NCBI GenBank assembly: GCA_018806915.1
Contig: JAGKQI010000091.1
Location: 3,286,001-3,350,000, forward strand
Direction of reading: 5' to 3'
From: Phytophthora colocasiae
Lineage: Eukaryota > Oomycota > Peronosporomycetes > Peronosporales > Peronosporaceae
DNA length: 64,000 bases
Below the pieces are notes generated by a model. That model saw only the letters and a list, made by a program, of their open reading frames with translations, did not search any database and had not been told where the DNA came from. Below are positions 30,662-41,526 of the stretch, piece after piece (position 1 is the stretch's first letter; every line of letters begins with the position of its first letter). The position numbers and the translations under genes were made by a program.

Positions 30662-32964
30662 ATGTCTGCAAAGGGTGCAAACCCAGACGCGCAAGCGTCT
30701 ACACGGAAGAAGGCTGCAAAGCCAACTTCCAAGCCAGCCAAGCCTCGCGGCAAGGCTTCGGCACTTCATGAGGCCACCGATTTGGCCTCCAGGGCTCTTA
30801 GCTCGCCCATTAGCACTGCTGCGACGGCTAGCCCTAGCCAAAGGCGCAGTAGGTCTCCGTCCCTACCGCCTGATACTCGACCGATTTCTCGGTTCGAGTA
30901 TAGGGACCATAGTCCCGGTTCCTGGAGTCCTTCCAACAGGAAGCGACTCTTGTCAGCTACTCGGGCGACGAGAGCGACAACGATGACGCCGAGGGCAAGC
31001 CTGCGGCTGGTGCTCCGACCACAGAGGAGCACCATGGAGACAAGGACACTGCGTCCAAGTCTCCCGATAACACCAGCGGCCGTGGTGGCGACACTACGCC
31101 ACCACCTGTCAGACACCTGACACTTGCTAATGGGCGCGAACGCGCCCGGGCCATTCTGGCAGAGGAGAAGGTGCCCAGCACCAACTCCAAGAAGCGTCAT
31201 TCTTTACAGTCTCCTTGTCATGTCTTGACAAGGAGAAGGGAGTTCGAAGAGATCTTCGGCCCCGACGACGTCGACGATGTCGACGCCGATGAGGAGGAGG
31301 GGCTCATCCGCGAGCCCCAAGAGATCACTAACGATCTCGATGAGCAGCAAGAGCTCTTTCAGGCTGCTCAACAGCCAATGCGCACCGCACCAACGGTCGC
31401 AGGTGGGTCTCATCTACACGATGAGGACTCTGCCCACCAGCGGGGCTACTACCCGCCCGATCAAGGCTCGGGAGCTGCTGCGTGTCTCGAGCAGCTCCAG
31501 GACCCGCGTCCTCTCATAGAGGGCCATACCTCCAAAGGCGCCTATGAGAGGGCCTTGGTTCAGAAAGAACCTCTCTTTCAAGGCAACCTCTCTGTTGCCA
31601 GGTGCGTGCTTCTAGCACAGCACCGAATTCCTCTCAAGGAGTTCACCTCGCTTCGCAAGAAGCCTGAGACTAAGGGTGGTCTCAAGCTCACATGGGGTTA
31701 CCCATGGGTTCTCCCAGAGAACACTGCGTCGTGGGTCGACGCTGAGGACCTCTTCTGGCAATGGGTCCGGTTGACAGTCAAGTCAACCCAGGAGTACAAC
31801 AAACTCCGTGACGAAGATCAACTGGAGGACACCCTCCGTCTCCGGGACCTTCGTGTCTAGTTTGCCCACCTCGTTGGCAAACGTCAGCTCCATCATCAGA
31901 TGGAGCGACTGAGAACTGAGTCTCAGTCCAGCGCTCGTAGTGAGCGCGGGTATGGAACACATACTCCTGTGTTCCAACCCCGTTCAGCGGCTAAGAAGCC
32001 GCGGACTACTTACGAGGCTGTCGTCGTGCCTCTTCCCAGCACGCGACAGCCTTCGGGCAGTCAACCCGGAGCCGCTCAATCGGCTCCCAGATACTCTGCG
32101 ACGCAGGGTACCCGCACCACTTCACTCGGAGCTGGCGCTTCCCACCGCGACGCCGCTCCTGGAGAACCCGCTCCACAAGGTAGTGGCGTTCTCCGTTCCG
32201 GTCAAGCAAGGCCGGAGGAGGCCTCGCTCGACTGCTCTTTCGAGCCGTCCCCGACGTTGGGGACTCAGAGGCCTTCGACTGGGCCTCTTGACCAACTTGT
32301 TGCTGAGCAACAGGAGGATATCCGTCTCCTCCGAGCGCGTGTCCTTGCGCTTGAGGGTGCTCTTGGTCTTTAGCATGGCGGCCAAGCTGCCCCTGCAGCC
32401 GACCTGCCTGGTGTCTTGCGCCAGTTGGAAGACCTGCGTCTCGCGATGCAGGATCTTCGTGGTCGTGTAGACCGTAGTGCCCCTTGGCGGGCACTTGACT
32501 CTCTTCGTCAAGAGGTCTACGACCTTCAGGCGACGATGTCTCGCCGGGAGTCGCAACCGTACGCGTACTCCCAGTCGTCGTTCGACTCTCGCCTAGGGGC
32601 CTACTCCTTTGGCCCCTCGGTGTATCCACACAGCTCGTACCTTCCACCGGGGTACGGCTCCGCCCCTGGGAGTCACCAAACTCTCTATTACCTGGGGCGC
32701 TCTGCGCCTGACGCTCAACCTCGCGTCGAGGAGGTTCACTCTCCTCCTCGCGGCCGCCTTCAACCTTTTGAGGGGCCGCATGACCCTGAGGGGCCGTATG
32801 ACCCTGAGCTTCAGACGACCCACATAAAACGTCGGGTGGGTCGTCATCGACTTAGGCAAGTCGATCGTGCAGGCAGCGCCGTGCCTACCCAGGACCTTGA
32901 AGGGTCCAATGAAGCGATGCATCAACTTGTTGCTCACCGTGGAGCTAACAGTGTTAAGAGGTAA
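30662..32964 (+). pseudogene. Long antisense reading frame inside the chromovirus
   Basis: This is a coherent plus-strand protein of about 760 codons. From ATG 30662 (MSAKGANPDAQASTRKK) a basic, Ser/Pro-rich N-terminus runs to SRFEYRDHSPGSWSPS. There is one frame change near 30955, after which a single frame stays open to TAA at 32962, broken only by two TAG codons at 31858-31860 and 32374-32376. It contains an acidic patch (FGPDDVDDVDADEEEG), an aromatic block (GGLKLTWGYPWVLPENTASW), and two leucine-heptad segments (LDQLVAEQQEDIRLLRARVL; LRQLEDLRLAMQDLRGRV). Its last kilobase is antisense to the integrase C-terminus and chromodomain. I recognise no domain. Gag-like, Env-like or regulatory roles are all only possibilities. 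Confidence 0.6.
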
Positions 32965-35856
32965 GTTCCTAGTGTCGAGTAGCACTAAGTCACCCACATT
33001 AAATACACTTCAGTTTCCTCTCCTATGTTGGTCTTAGTACTCCTTTTGCTTGTCCTGTGCGAGTGCCATTGCATCTCGCACCCGGCTGATCACATTCAGC
33101 CTGTTGCCGACAAATGTCGACAACTTCTTCCGCAGCGCGGCTGGTTCCACACCGAAAACCTGGAAGGAAAGCTCTTTTTTTCCGTGCCTCTCCCTCACTT
33201 ACTCTCGAAGCCGCGGTGCCCCCACCCAGTGTGAGCGGCACCAGGGGGTTTCGAAGCCCGTTCAAGTAGAACGGCGTGAACTCCGTTGACGCGTGTACCG
33301 CGTTGTTGAGTGCAATCTCAACCATAGGCAGCTGCGCTGACCAAGAGCACGGCGCCTCAGCGCAAACACTGCGCAGCACGTCCTCAACCGCTCGGTTGAC
33401 GCGCTCACTCTGACCATCGGTCTACGGATGGTCTGCCGTTGACATCGTCAACCGTGTTCCAAGCAACTGGAACAGCGTTTTCCAAAACGCAGCGGTAAAT
33501 CGCGGGTCACGGTCAGAGACAACAGTCTCAGGCAACCCGTGATAGCGGAACACGCTATCAAGGAACAGCTTCGCAGTCTGTTCCCCGGTAATGGTCTCAG
33601 AGACCGGAGCAAGATGCACCATCTTGCTCAACCGGCATACAAACACCACAATGCCGGTGTTCTTCTGGTCATCGGCCGGAAGGCCGAAGACAAAGTCGAG
33701 ACTCATCGACTTCCAGCAGTCCAGCGCGACTGGCAGACTCTGTAGTGGAGCCGACGCGTGCCCTGCCGGCTTAACGCGCTGACATGTTTCACATGTCTTG
33801 ATGTACTTGGCCACCCACTTGTACATGTGGGCCCACCAAAACATCTGAGAGACCCCGTGATAGGTCTTCTCTCGGCCCAAGTGGCCACCCGAAGGCACAT
33901 CGTGTGCCTCATGAAGTATATCATACTTCAGATCCTCGTCGTTGGGAACAACGACTCGCAAAGGATCCCCGGGCTCCACCCGATAGTGGAGCAGGCCATC
34001 GGCCCACTCATAGCGGTGGAGCCGTGCCCCCTGTCGAGGCGTAAGCCATTCGACCTTGGCATCCGTGCCAGCGGCAAATACCGCACAATAGGGGCGAGGG
34101 TGTCATCGTCCCGATACGCCAAGCGTATTCGATCGTAAAGATCCGTCGTGGCCCGACTAATACGAGCGAACTCATAGTCGGGCCTGCGCGACAAAGCGTC
34201 GGCAAGCGTGTTGAGCTTGCCAGGCTTGTATTCAACGCGGAAGTTGTACTCTGCGAAGAATGACAGCCAACGCGCCATCCGCTGCGATAAATGCGGCGTA
34301 TGGATGGCTGTCCGCAAGGACGCGTGATCTGTATAGACCACAAAGGGCCTTGAGCCACCCTGAACTTGACAAGGGCGTACTTCATCGACAAGAGTTCCTT
34401 GTCGTGAACGGGATAATTCCGTTCGGCAGCCTTCAGCTGCCTGGACTGGAACGAGATCACCCGATCTTGTCCCTCATCGTCCTGTTGCAATAGCGCACAG
34501 CCAGTTGCATAGGCGTCACAGACAACGCTAAACAACTTGGCATCGTCCGGCAACGCCAGGACGGGCGCGCATTGCAAGATCGCCTTGATGCTGTCAAAAG
34601 CATCCTGGTGCTGGCGCTCCCAGCACCACTCGGCCTCCTTGTTCAGAAGGTCCGTCAAAGGCTTTGCGAGTCCCGCATAACCAGCACTGTACTTGTGCAA
34701 GTAGTTGGCTAAACCCAACCACTTCCTCAGGTCCTTCTGTGACCGAGGAACAGGCCATGCCGCAATGGCGTTGACCTTATCGGGATCCGCTCGGACCCCG
34801 ACGCTGCTGACGAAGCGGCCGAGGACCTTAATCTCCTCAGCTGCGCAGACGCACTTGTCGGTGTTGATAGAGCTTGTTAGCTCTCATGACCTCAAACACT
34901 CGACGAAGGTGCTTTCGATGCACCTCTATAGCCGTCTTGCCTCCCTCGGCACGGCTATGGACGAATATATCGTCAAAGTACGTCTGCGTGAACGCAAGCA
35001 AAGGTCTAAACAACTGTGTGACCAAGCGATTGAAGGTCGCTGGTGCGTTGGTTAGACCTTGTGGCATTACCAGCCACTCCCAGAGCATACCGCTCGGCGT
35101 GCTAACGGCCGTGAGCGGGACATCACACTCCTGCATCAGGATCTGGTAGTATCCATCCACCAGATCCAGCGCGCTATACAGCGTGCAGCCAGCTATGTTG
35201 TTCAACAACACATCCTTGCGAGGGATCGGCGTCTGTGCTGGCACAGTCGCGCTGTTCAGCTTGTTGTAAGCATAAACCAGACGCCACTTCCCGTTCGGCT
35301 TGCGAACGCAGAAGGTTGGCGTCGAGTGCGGGGACTTCGATTCCCGCATCATTCCCGCTTTCGCCTTAGCGGCGAAGAACGCGTCAATGACGTCGCTCTG
35401 CTCTCAGGGCAGGGGCCATTGACGCGTGACACAATACTTTGTGCCTGGCACGAGATCAATCTCGTACCTGATCCCTCGGTCTGGTGGGAGCTTTGAGGGT
35501 GGGTCCTTAGACACCACGTCCTCAAACTCCTTCACTAAAGGATACAACGGATCCTTCGGATTCTTTAGAATCTCGGAGCCCGTGCGCGACGCACGCTGTT
35601 TCCGGAACTCCTCCAGGACGTCTTCGTCCATCACTGAGGAGGAGTTCAACTCCTCTGGAGTGGGCTCCGGCCTAAGGAGAACCATCTCCGATATCTCCCC
35701 GGCCTTCAACTCGGCCAGGAAGTCCATCGCGACTTCCCCGAGGTTCAATAGCTCTGATACCTCAGGCAGGGGTGCCAACTCGATGGCCCCCGCCTTCACG
35801 CGATGCCCGGTCACGCCGTCGAAGATGTGATAGCATTCTTCGACCGACTGTGACAT
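32006..35856 (-). pseudogene. Chromovirus pol remnant (RT, RNase H, integrase, chromodomain)
   Basis: Read downward: 35856-35404 is the segment before RT (PPSKLPPDRGIRYEIDLVPG). 35352-34837 is reverse transcriptase (STPTFCVRKPNGKWRLVY, ALDLVDGYYQI, MPQGLTNAPATF, and YFDDIFVHS as the catalytic box). 34718-34008 is the RT connection and RNase H (FSVVCDAYATGCALLQQ, DHASLRTAIHTPHL in a neighbouring frame). 33979-33422 is the integrase zinc finger (CETCQRVK) and core (SLDFVFGLP, VVSDRDPRFTAAFW). 33379-32593 is the integrase C-terminus (PFKVLGRHGAACTIDLP). 32240-32006 is a chromodomain (HYLVERVLQERRRGGKRQL, VKWCGYPASQSIWEP), which steers insertion to chromatin. Numerous frame changes and stops make it non-functional. 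Confidence 0.9.
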
Positions 35857-36250
35857 AGGAGCCTGTAGCTCCTGTCCAAGTCCTCGTGGACTTCTTCGGG
35901 ATGGTATTCTACCAACCCCGGCTTACGACCATGGCGTGGGGTTAACTTACCCACGCCCGGTGATGCCACTACGATGGCATCACGAGCCCTCATGGCTCCG
36001 TGCGGAACTGCGTTACCCGCATCGGAAGCACCCTTGGTGTCTTCCTGATCAGTTATAGTCTGAGCGACCTTGCGTGGAACTACTTCTCTCACGCCTGGCG
36101 ATGCCACTACTTCGGCATCGCGAGCCATCTTGGCTTCCTGCGGAACTCTTTCATCCGCTTGTGGACCTAAGTTACCCACCTGGTTAGTGCTCTCGGGAAC
36201 TACCACAGTCGCAGCCTGTACGTCGCTGCGACTTCGTGCGTGGGGCCCTG

Positions 36251-37204
36251 CTATCGTTGCAGACCCACACGTAGGGCAAGGGCCTCCGCCCGTTGCCCCG
36301 GCATCCATGGCCCACGATCAGTTCTCGTGTGGGGCGATGTAGCACCGACTACACCAGCCCCAAAATACTCCTCGGACGCTGCCGCGTCCTGGCGGTTCCA
36401 GCGAACGCCCTTAGTCCTGACAGAGGTGGGAACATGACTCACCAAAGCTCTGTCAGGGACTGCAGGCCGGCTAGACGCCGTCGTCGGCCCGCTGTGGCCT
36501 CGCCACGCAGAGGCAGGAGTCTGAGCCTGTGTATGGCTGTACTCCTCCTGGAGCGCGACTTGAATCGCTTCCTCCATCGTGTTGACCTGCACGCGGAACA
36601 GTTGCGTGCGGGCCGGGCTTACTCTTAAGTGAACACAGTTACTTGGATGTGTTCAGGTAGGGGGTTCCCTACCAGAGATGCTGCGAGAACGCGCATCTCT
36701 TGGATGTACTCGTGCAGGTCACGTTTCCCTTGCTTGCAGGCTAGGAAGCGTGACCGCTGGCGATACTCATAGTTCACCGGGAGGAATGCGGCCCGAAGCT
36801 GTTCGCACAGCTGGGACCAGGATGTAAAACATCCAGGCGACGTCGCTTCGCGCGTGTACGCCCATGTCTTCGCTCGACCCCCGAGGTTAGACAGCGCGAA
36901 AGTGACCCGGAGTCGCTCCACCGAGATGAGAGCCGCCTCCATGGCGAGATCAACTTCTCGGATCCAGAAGTGAAGGTTTTCACCTTCTTTCCCTTCATAG
37001 AGAAGAACCTTGAGTCTTAAAGGCTTGGTTTGAAAGCTCAATGAGCCCACATTCGTACATGTCGAACGACACCACGCGTTCGACCTGCTCGGCCGGCGTC
37101 GCCGCCGCCAAGCTTCGGAAGGCATCCATCCCAAAGATGCCCGCCATCTTCCGGACCGACTCAAACTGAGAGTCGGTCAAGTGAGGAAACTCACTTCGAT
37201 CCAT
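36251..37204 (-). pseudogene. Chromovirus gag remnant
   Basis: ATG 37202-37204 opens MDRSEFPHLTDSQF about 85 bases inside the upstream long repeat. After a frame change near 37010 the Retrotrans_gag core follows (LHFWIREVDLAMEAALIS, KTWAYTREA, WSQLCEQLRAAFLPVNYE, FLACKQGKRDLHEYIQEM), ending at 36625. A further block at 36592-36251 is Ala/Thr/Ser-rich linker. A clear CCHC knuckle was not found. Gag forms the particle that packages the element RNA. Confidence 0.8.
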
Positions 37205-37288
37205 GGTGGCTAACTACTTCTGGCCACAGAGGATTCAGGTAATCAATCTACCCGCGTAGGCGTAGGATTGACTACAAGTGCTACCAAG

Positions 37289-37598
37289 TGTGACGGGGGT
37301 CACACAGCACTTCACACAGAGGAAGGCTTGGAGTATACAAACTCCTAGTGAACGGCGGTTCACTCGGTCCCCAAAGACTTGGGACACTAACTAAAGATTA
37401 GGTAGATTTAAGACTGAATATATTATAGATACTTGTTAGCTTGGCCTGCAATACAAACTAAAAAAGATATCTATAGTGTAACCTATATAGAAGGTGATAT
37501 GTGGCTGCGGAGCCACGTGTCACCGTGATGTGTGACACACCAAATGTATCCACTTCGGAAGAGTGACTAAAGTCACTCTTCAATGTAACCCCGTTACA
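37289..37598 (-). repeat. Chromovirus upstream (5') long terminal repeat
   Basis: 310 bases. In minus orientation it is the promoter-bearing repeat, beginning TGTAACGGGGTTACATTG. It carries an inner GAGTGACTTTAGTCACTC palindrome, mirrored in both copies. Confidence 0.92.
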
Positions 37599-37603
37599 TA
37601 TAT

Positions 37604-37715
37604 CGTCGGGGTACGTTAGAACGATAGACCTCCAACGCATGTCAATTGAAATTGTCATCTTGCTGTTAAAGGAGAGTGTTAGAGTAGGTTTGACGCTTTT
37701 ACTACAGCCATTCAA
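37604..37715 (-). pseudogene. Tc1/mariner-like transposase fragment, proximal part
   Basis: The frame reads MTISIDMRWRSIVLTYPDDI directly up to the target duplication. It fuses in frame to DLAVVALVIGVSTRSISRW at 30164 once the chromovirus and one TATAT are removed. This completes a helix-turn-helix of the homeodomain-like class. Confidence 0.5.
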
Positions 37716-37776
37716 CGAAAAGCGGCCTCAAAATAACCTTAAATCTTCACTTTAGACAGTTATTCAATGTTTATTA

Positions 37777-37815
37777 GAAGATGGCTCGCTCTAACTCAAC
37801 GTTGGAGCCATCTTC
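37777..37815. repeat. Hairpin, 11-bp arms
   Basis: GAAGATGGCTC at 37777-37787 pairs with GAGCCATCTTC at 37805-37815. The 42-bp dispersed repeat starts six bases further on, so both may belong to one transposon end. Confidence 0.7.
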
Positions 37816-37820
37816 GAGAT

Positions 37821-37862
37821 TTGCTAAAACAACGAATTAGCCTGTGGTTTAGCCACAACGCG
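37821..37862 (+). repeat. 42-bp dispersed repeat, copy 2
   Basis: One mismatch to 6680-6721. The flanks of the two copies are unrelated. Confidence 0.75.
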
Positions 37863-38758
37863 TGCAAGGAGATTTTTGTTTGGCCGTCGCTGTACCTAAC
37901 CAGATACATGTACATGTAAAAATATGATGAACCTTACGTTGATGTATTACTACTATGTCAACCTTACTTTTATCTTCTTGGACGGTAAAGACTTCCCGAT
38001 GTCCTGAACATGTACTGCACTGTTCTGACGCATAATCGAGAATGATCCAACTATATTTTGACGCGTAATCACGAATGATAATGCAGGTATCATTGGTACA
38101 TTCTCCTGGTCGGGCTGGGGTGACGCCCTCCCGGGGAACGGCGCAGCGGCGTCGTTCTCGGGGGCGCTAAGGCGGAAGACGCCGGCGCCCCTTGCTCTAA
38201 TTTGGACAAGGACATAGAGGCCAACGGTCTCCGGGCTGAGAACCTGGCAGGGCACAGCTCGGCCACGGGCGCGGACAAACCACGGGAGCTCAGTGCTCAG
38301 CCGACGACTCCCAGGGGCCAGATAACTACGGCATCGCGCCGGGAGACGCTTCGACGGCGAGCCGCGGGCGTACGAGGGGGGAACGACGCGGAAGACTCTT
38401 CGCCAAGGAAAGGAGATCAAGGGGGTCGGCACAAGGCGCAGCAGATTACGAGAACGCAGACAACAGGCGTACTGGCCGGAACTGACGTGGCCCCGGACCA
38501 CGCAGCTGCTCGGAGGAGGCCTGACGAAGAGCTAACCAAGACTACCAGACTAGCGAAGAGGACGAAGCAGTGGGCGTGCCGCAACCAAAGCCGCCATGTC
38601 GCCCATGCAGGGGGAGCCATCCATTCCAACGGATGTGAACGCACGAGGACCTGTAGGAGCCCAAACAGTGGACCGTCCACTTCTGGGGTGGATACGGTCC
38701 ATTTTTTTTTTTTTTTGAGTGTAGATACACAGTTAACCACGCACACCGATTACCGTAC
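37863..38758. other. GC-rich spacer with poly(T) tract, no assigned gene
   Basis: 38100-38690 is GC-rich and open in several frames on both strands, as low-complexity DNA often is, and no domain is recognisable. A run of 16 T at 38701-38716 follows. Read on minus it would be a poly(A), as at the tail of a retroposed sequence, but no coding match supports this. Confidence 0.4.
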
Positions 38759-39584
38759 TGTAATGGATCTGGAGTCCTGGTGGCGACAGACGGAACGGTG
38801 GCGGTGGTTGAAGCAGAGGAGCAGCTGGTGGATGAGTCCCTCGAAGATCCAGTAAGGACCTTACAAGATCGGCAGAGCGGTACCTCGGTGGGTGCTGGAG
38901 GCCTCGGACGCAGCGAGCTCTGAAGCTCACTCTTGGAATTGACGCAGCGAGCTCTGAAGCTCACTCTTGGAATTGACGCAGCGAGCTCTGAAGCTCACTC
39001 TTGGAATTGACGAGCACCACAACGGCCAGCTGGAGAGCAGGCGACGAACGAACGAAACGGCGGACGGCGAGCGAGGTGCACGACGGTGTACACGAGCTCT
39101 TGGTGGACGAACGGAACGAACGGTGAAGTGACGGACACGTTGGTGGACGCGCTCACAAACGGAACGAACGGTGAAGTGACGGACACGTTGGTGGACGCGC
39201 TCACAAGCGGAACGAACGGTGAAGTGACGGACACGTTGGTGGACGCGCTCACAAACGGAACGAACGGTGAACGGCGGTACGGGAACGAGGAAGGCAACGG
39301 TCTTCACGTCTACGGCGACTGCGCACGAAGAAGGGCAAGTGCACGTGTCCAAGTGGTGGCCAGACAACTCGAACTCGGACGGCAGTAGGTAGAATTGGGT
39401 AGTCTATTTAGATTCTCTGAGCTACATTTTGGTGGCGAACGAAATATAAAGTAGGCAGTGCGTCAGCGAGGCGTACGCCGGCGGGGTGATAGACGTTCTA
39501 TCACTGACGGCCAACGGATTCTTGGGCCGATCGGCACTGAGCGACCAACAACCCGGCGCGCAGGGTTAGAAGAGACGCGTTACA
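38759..39584 (+). repeat. Young Gypsy 5' long terminal repeat
   Basis: 826 bases. It contains three tandem 34-base units (38909-38942, 38943-38976, 38977-39010) and 3.4 copies of a 48-base unit starting GGAACGAACGGTGAAGTGAC (39113, 39161, 39209, partial 39257). Confidence 0.95.
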
Positions 39585-39633
39585 TGGTGGTCATACAGGG
39601 GCCTCTCTTTTGAAGACAACGATACACGACGAC

Positions 39634-41526
39634 ATGGCTAGAACGAAGGTGATCATGGCGCCCACAACCCAAACGACGAAGAAGACAACGAAGAAAACTA
39701 CGACGATCCCAATGAGCGAGTTAGCTCCAAGTGCTCCGACGGACAGTACGACGACCCCGGTGGATGGTGATGGCGGTAGCAGTGACGAGTCCCGTACAGC
39801 GAACCCCGGTGACCAGGAATCGAAGAATGAAAACGAAGACGAAAATCCAGTAGGTGTCGAGTCCCAAAATAACCCGGATCCAGCTCACTCCGAACCGGCC
39901 ACTTCGACAGCGACAACCGTAGAAGCGAGTACGAGAACAGCGACACCAACGGAAGGCGAGATGACGGCGTTGTCCAGTATCCTCCTCCAGCTCTCGGACA
40001 CCATGAACAGGATGACAGCCCGTCTGGACAACCTGGAAGCGGCCGTAGCGACGACACTGAACCAGACGACGACGGCTGTCCCGACTAACCAGCAAGGAAC
40101 GACCACAGCAACAACGGCTGGAGACCGAGAGACGGCAGGAACGACGAACCGGCAGGTGGCGTATACGCGACCGACTGATGGCGACGACGGCGATGACGAC
40201 GATACCAGTTCCAGTTCCAGCAGTAGTGATGAAGACGGCGGTGATACTAGCGGCGGAGTAGACGGACAAACACCCGCAGCCCCGATCCGGCGAGCAGCTC
40301 CAGCACCTCGGCAATGGCGACGCAAAAACATCAGGGATCTGGAACTCACGGCTTTTCAGCCATCCCCAAACAATTCGGTGTCGACCTGGATCAAGAAGGT
40401 GGACCTGGCTCTTGAGGGTGCACGTATATCTGGACGAGGAGATTGGACGGACGGCGAGTTGTACTACATCGTCGGGAACAAGCTGCAGGACGACGCGGCA
40501 CGGTTCTGGGTACAGGCAGACCAAGGAATGAGACCCGAGACGCGAACTTGGACACACCTGAAGACAGCACTCAAGCGACGGTATGGTGAGCGCCCCGACA
40601 AGTCACAGGCTGAACTTCGAGTGAACCAGCGGTTCTTGATGCCAGGAGAAACCTTCGCCGACTTTGCGGCCGGACTACGCGAAGCACGAGGAGAGAACAA
40701 GGTCAGCGAACGCGTACTACTAGCCCAGTTCATACGCAACTTACCGAAGACGACTCGCCAGTTGGTACGCGAGAGAAAACCGAAGACTCTGGATCAGGCG
40801 GTCGACAAGGCTACGGAAGTGGATGATCCGTTTGACAACGTGGCCCTGGGAATGCGCAACATTGGTCAAGAATGGACGACGGGACAGGTGGGTTACCCGA
40901 CGCAAACGACAGATCTGGCGAGCCATACGATTGTGGTTCCTGGTGTGGGAGTACGAGACGTGGTGAGTTCGGCGGCGTACGCGGCGCCCACGGACCCGGA
41001 CTTCGCGATCTTTTCCAATCCACAGGGAGTTTGGAACAAGTATACTGGCGTGTGGGAGATCCCGGACGGGCGAGTGTGGAATGGCAGGTACTGGGCGGTA
41101 CGCCAACCCCGGAAGAGAGCAGCAAAACCAACGGCGGAGGAAACGACCAAGAAGCCGGCTCTACCCAGAACCGAGAAGAAACCGACGGTCGCTAAGGTCA
41201 AGATGGCGAAGACGGCGGACAGCGAGGATTACAGCGAGAGTGGAGCGGAATCGGAGGACAACCGGCCGGTGAAGAAATCCAAGACGGCGAGGAAGTCGAA
41301 GGCAGCGACGCGACAGGCGCGAGCAGGAGAACCACCCCGGCAGACGACGGACCACCATCAACCAATGAGGCCTATGGGCCAGGTGACCTGCTATGCGTGT
41401 GGACAAGCTGGTCATTTCGCGAAGGAATGCCCCGACAAGGAAGCAAAGGCCCGCAATGATGCGTACCTGGCCAGCCGCCCACCGAAATCCTTGGCAAGCA
41501 AGGAAAACGCCGAACGAACGTCGTAG
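39634..41526 (+). CDS. Gag protein of the young Gypsy element
   Basis: From ATG 39634 (MARTKVIMAPTT) the product has 630 residues. The N-terminal 200 residues are Thr/Ala/Asp-rich and probably disordered. A short coiled coil (LSDTMNRMTARLDNLEAAV) follows, then an acidic Asp/Ser stretch. The Retrotrans_gag core is at about 235-390 (VSTWIKKVDLALEGARIS, ARFWVQADQG, WTHLKTALKRRYGE, FADFAAGLREARGE). A long linker leads to one CCHC knuckle, CYACGQAGHFAKEC, near residue 590, which binds RNA. TAG at 41524 ends it. The -1 frame is already open from 41460, so a -1 shift within 41460-41526 would make Gag-Pol. Gag builds the cytoplasmic particle. Confidence 0.9.
   Translation: MARTKVIMAPTTQTTKKTTKKTTTIPMSELAPSAPTDSTTTPVDGDGGSSDESRTANPGDQESKNENEDENPVGVESQNNPDPAHSEPATSTATTVEASTRTATPTEGEMTALSSILLQLSDTMNRMTARLDNLEAAVATTLNQTTTAVPTNQQGTTTATTAGDRETAGTTNRQVAYTRPTDGDDGDDDDTSSSSSSSDEDGGDTSGGVDGQTPAAPIRRAAPAPRQWRRKNIRDLELTAFQPSPNNSVSTWIKKVDLALEGARISGRGDWTDGELYYIVGNKLQDDAARFWVQADQGMRPETRTWTHLKTALKRRYGERPDKSQAELRVNQRFLMPGETFADFAAGLREARGENKVSERVLLAQFIRNLPKTTRQLVRERKPKTLDQAVDKATEVDDPFDNVALGMRNIGQEWTTGQVGYPTQTTDLASHTIVVPGVGVRDVVSSAAYAAPTDPDFAIFSNPQGVWNKYTGVWEIPDGRVWNGRYWAVRQPRKRAAKPTAEETTKKPALPRTEKKPTVAKVKMAKTADSEDYSESGAESEDNRPVKKSKTARKSKAATRQARAGEPPRQTTDHHQPMRPMGQVTCYACGQAGHFAKECPDKEAKARNDAYLASRPPKSLASKENAERTS

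Larger units (their letters stand above)
30165..37598 (-). mobile_element. Ty3/Gypsy chromovirus on minus strand
   Basis: A 7434-base element with long terminal repeats at 30165-30479 and 37289-37598 and a 5-bp target duplication TATAT (30160-30164 and 37599-37603). Read on minus, the repeats begin TGTAACGGGG and end GTCACA. The next bases (CTTGGTAGCACTTG) hold a TGG-type primer site, and a GTGGGGGAGG polypurine tract precedes the downstream repeat at 30480-30494. Gag and pol are on minus with many breaks, and a chromodomain ends pol. A long plus-strand frame fills 30662-32964. The repeats differ by small indels and several substitutions, so insertion is moderately old. Confidence 0.92.

Noticed and set aside
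38202..38855. 217-codon plus frame in the GC-rich spacer
   Set aside because: Starts at TTG, has no recognisable features, and runs into poly(T) and the Gypsy repeat.
39086..39388. 100-codon repeat protein in the Gypsy LTR
   Set aside because: Not called as a gene: it lacks an ATG (starts at a GTG) and results from a 48-base tandem unit; reported as a finding only.
39721..40557. 278-codon minus frame opposite gag
   Set aside because: Low-complexity mirror of the Thr/Ala/Asp-rich gag N-terminus.
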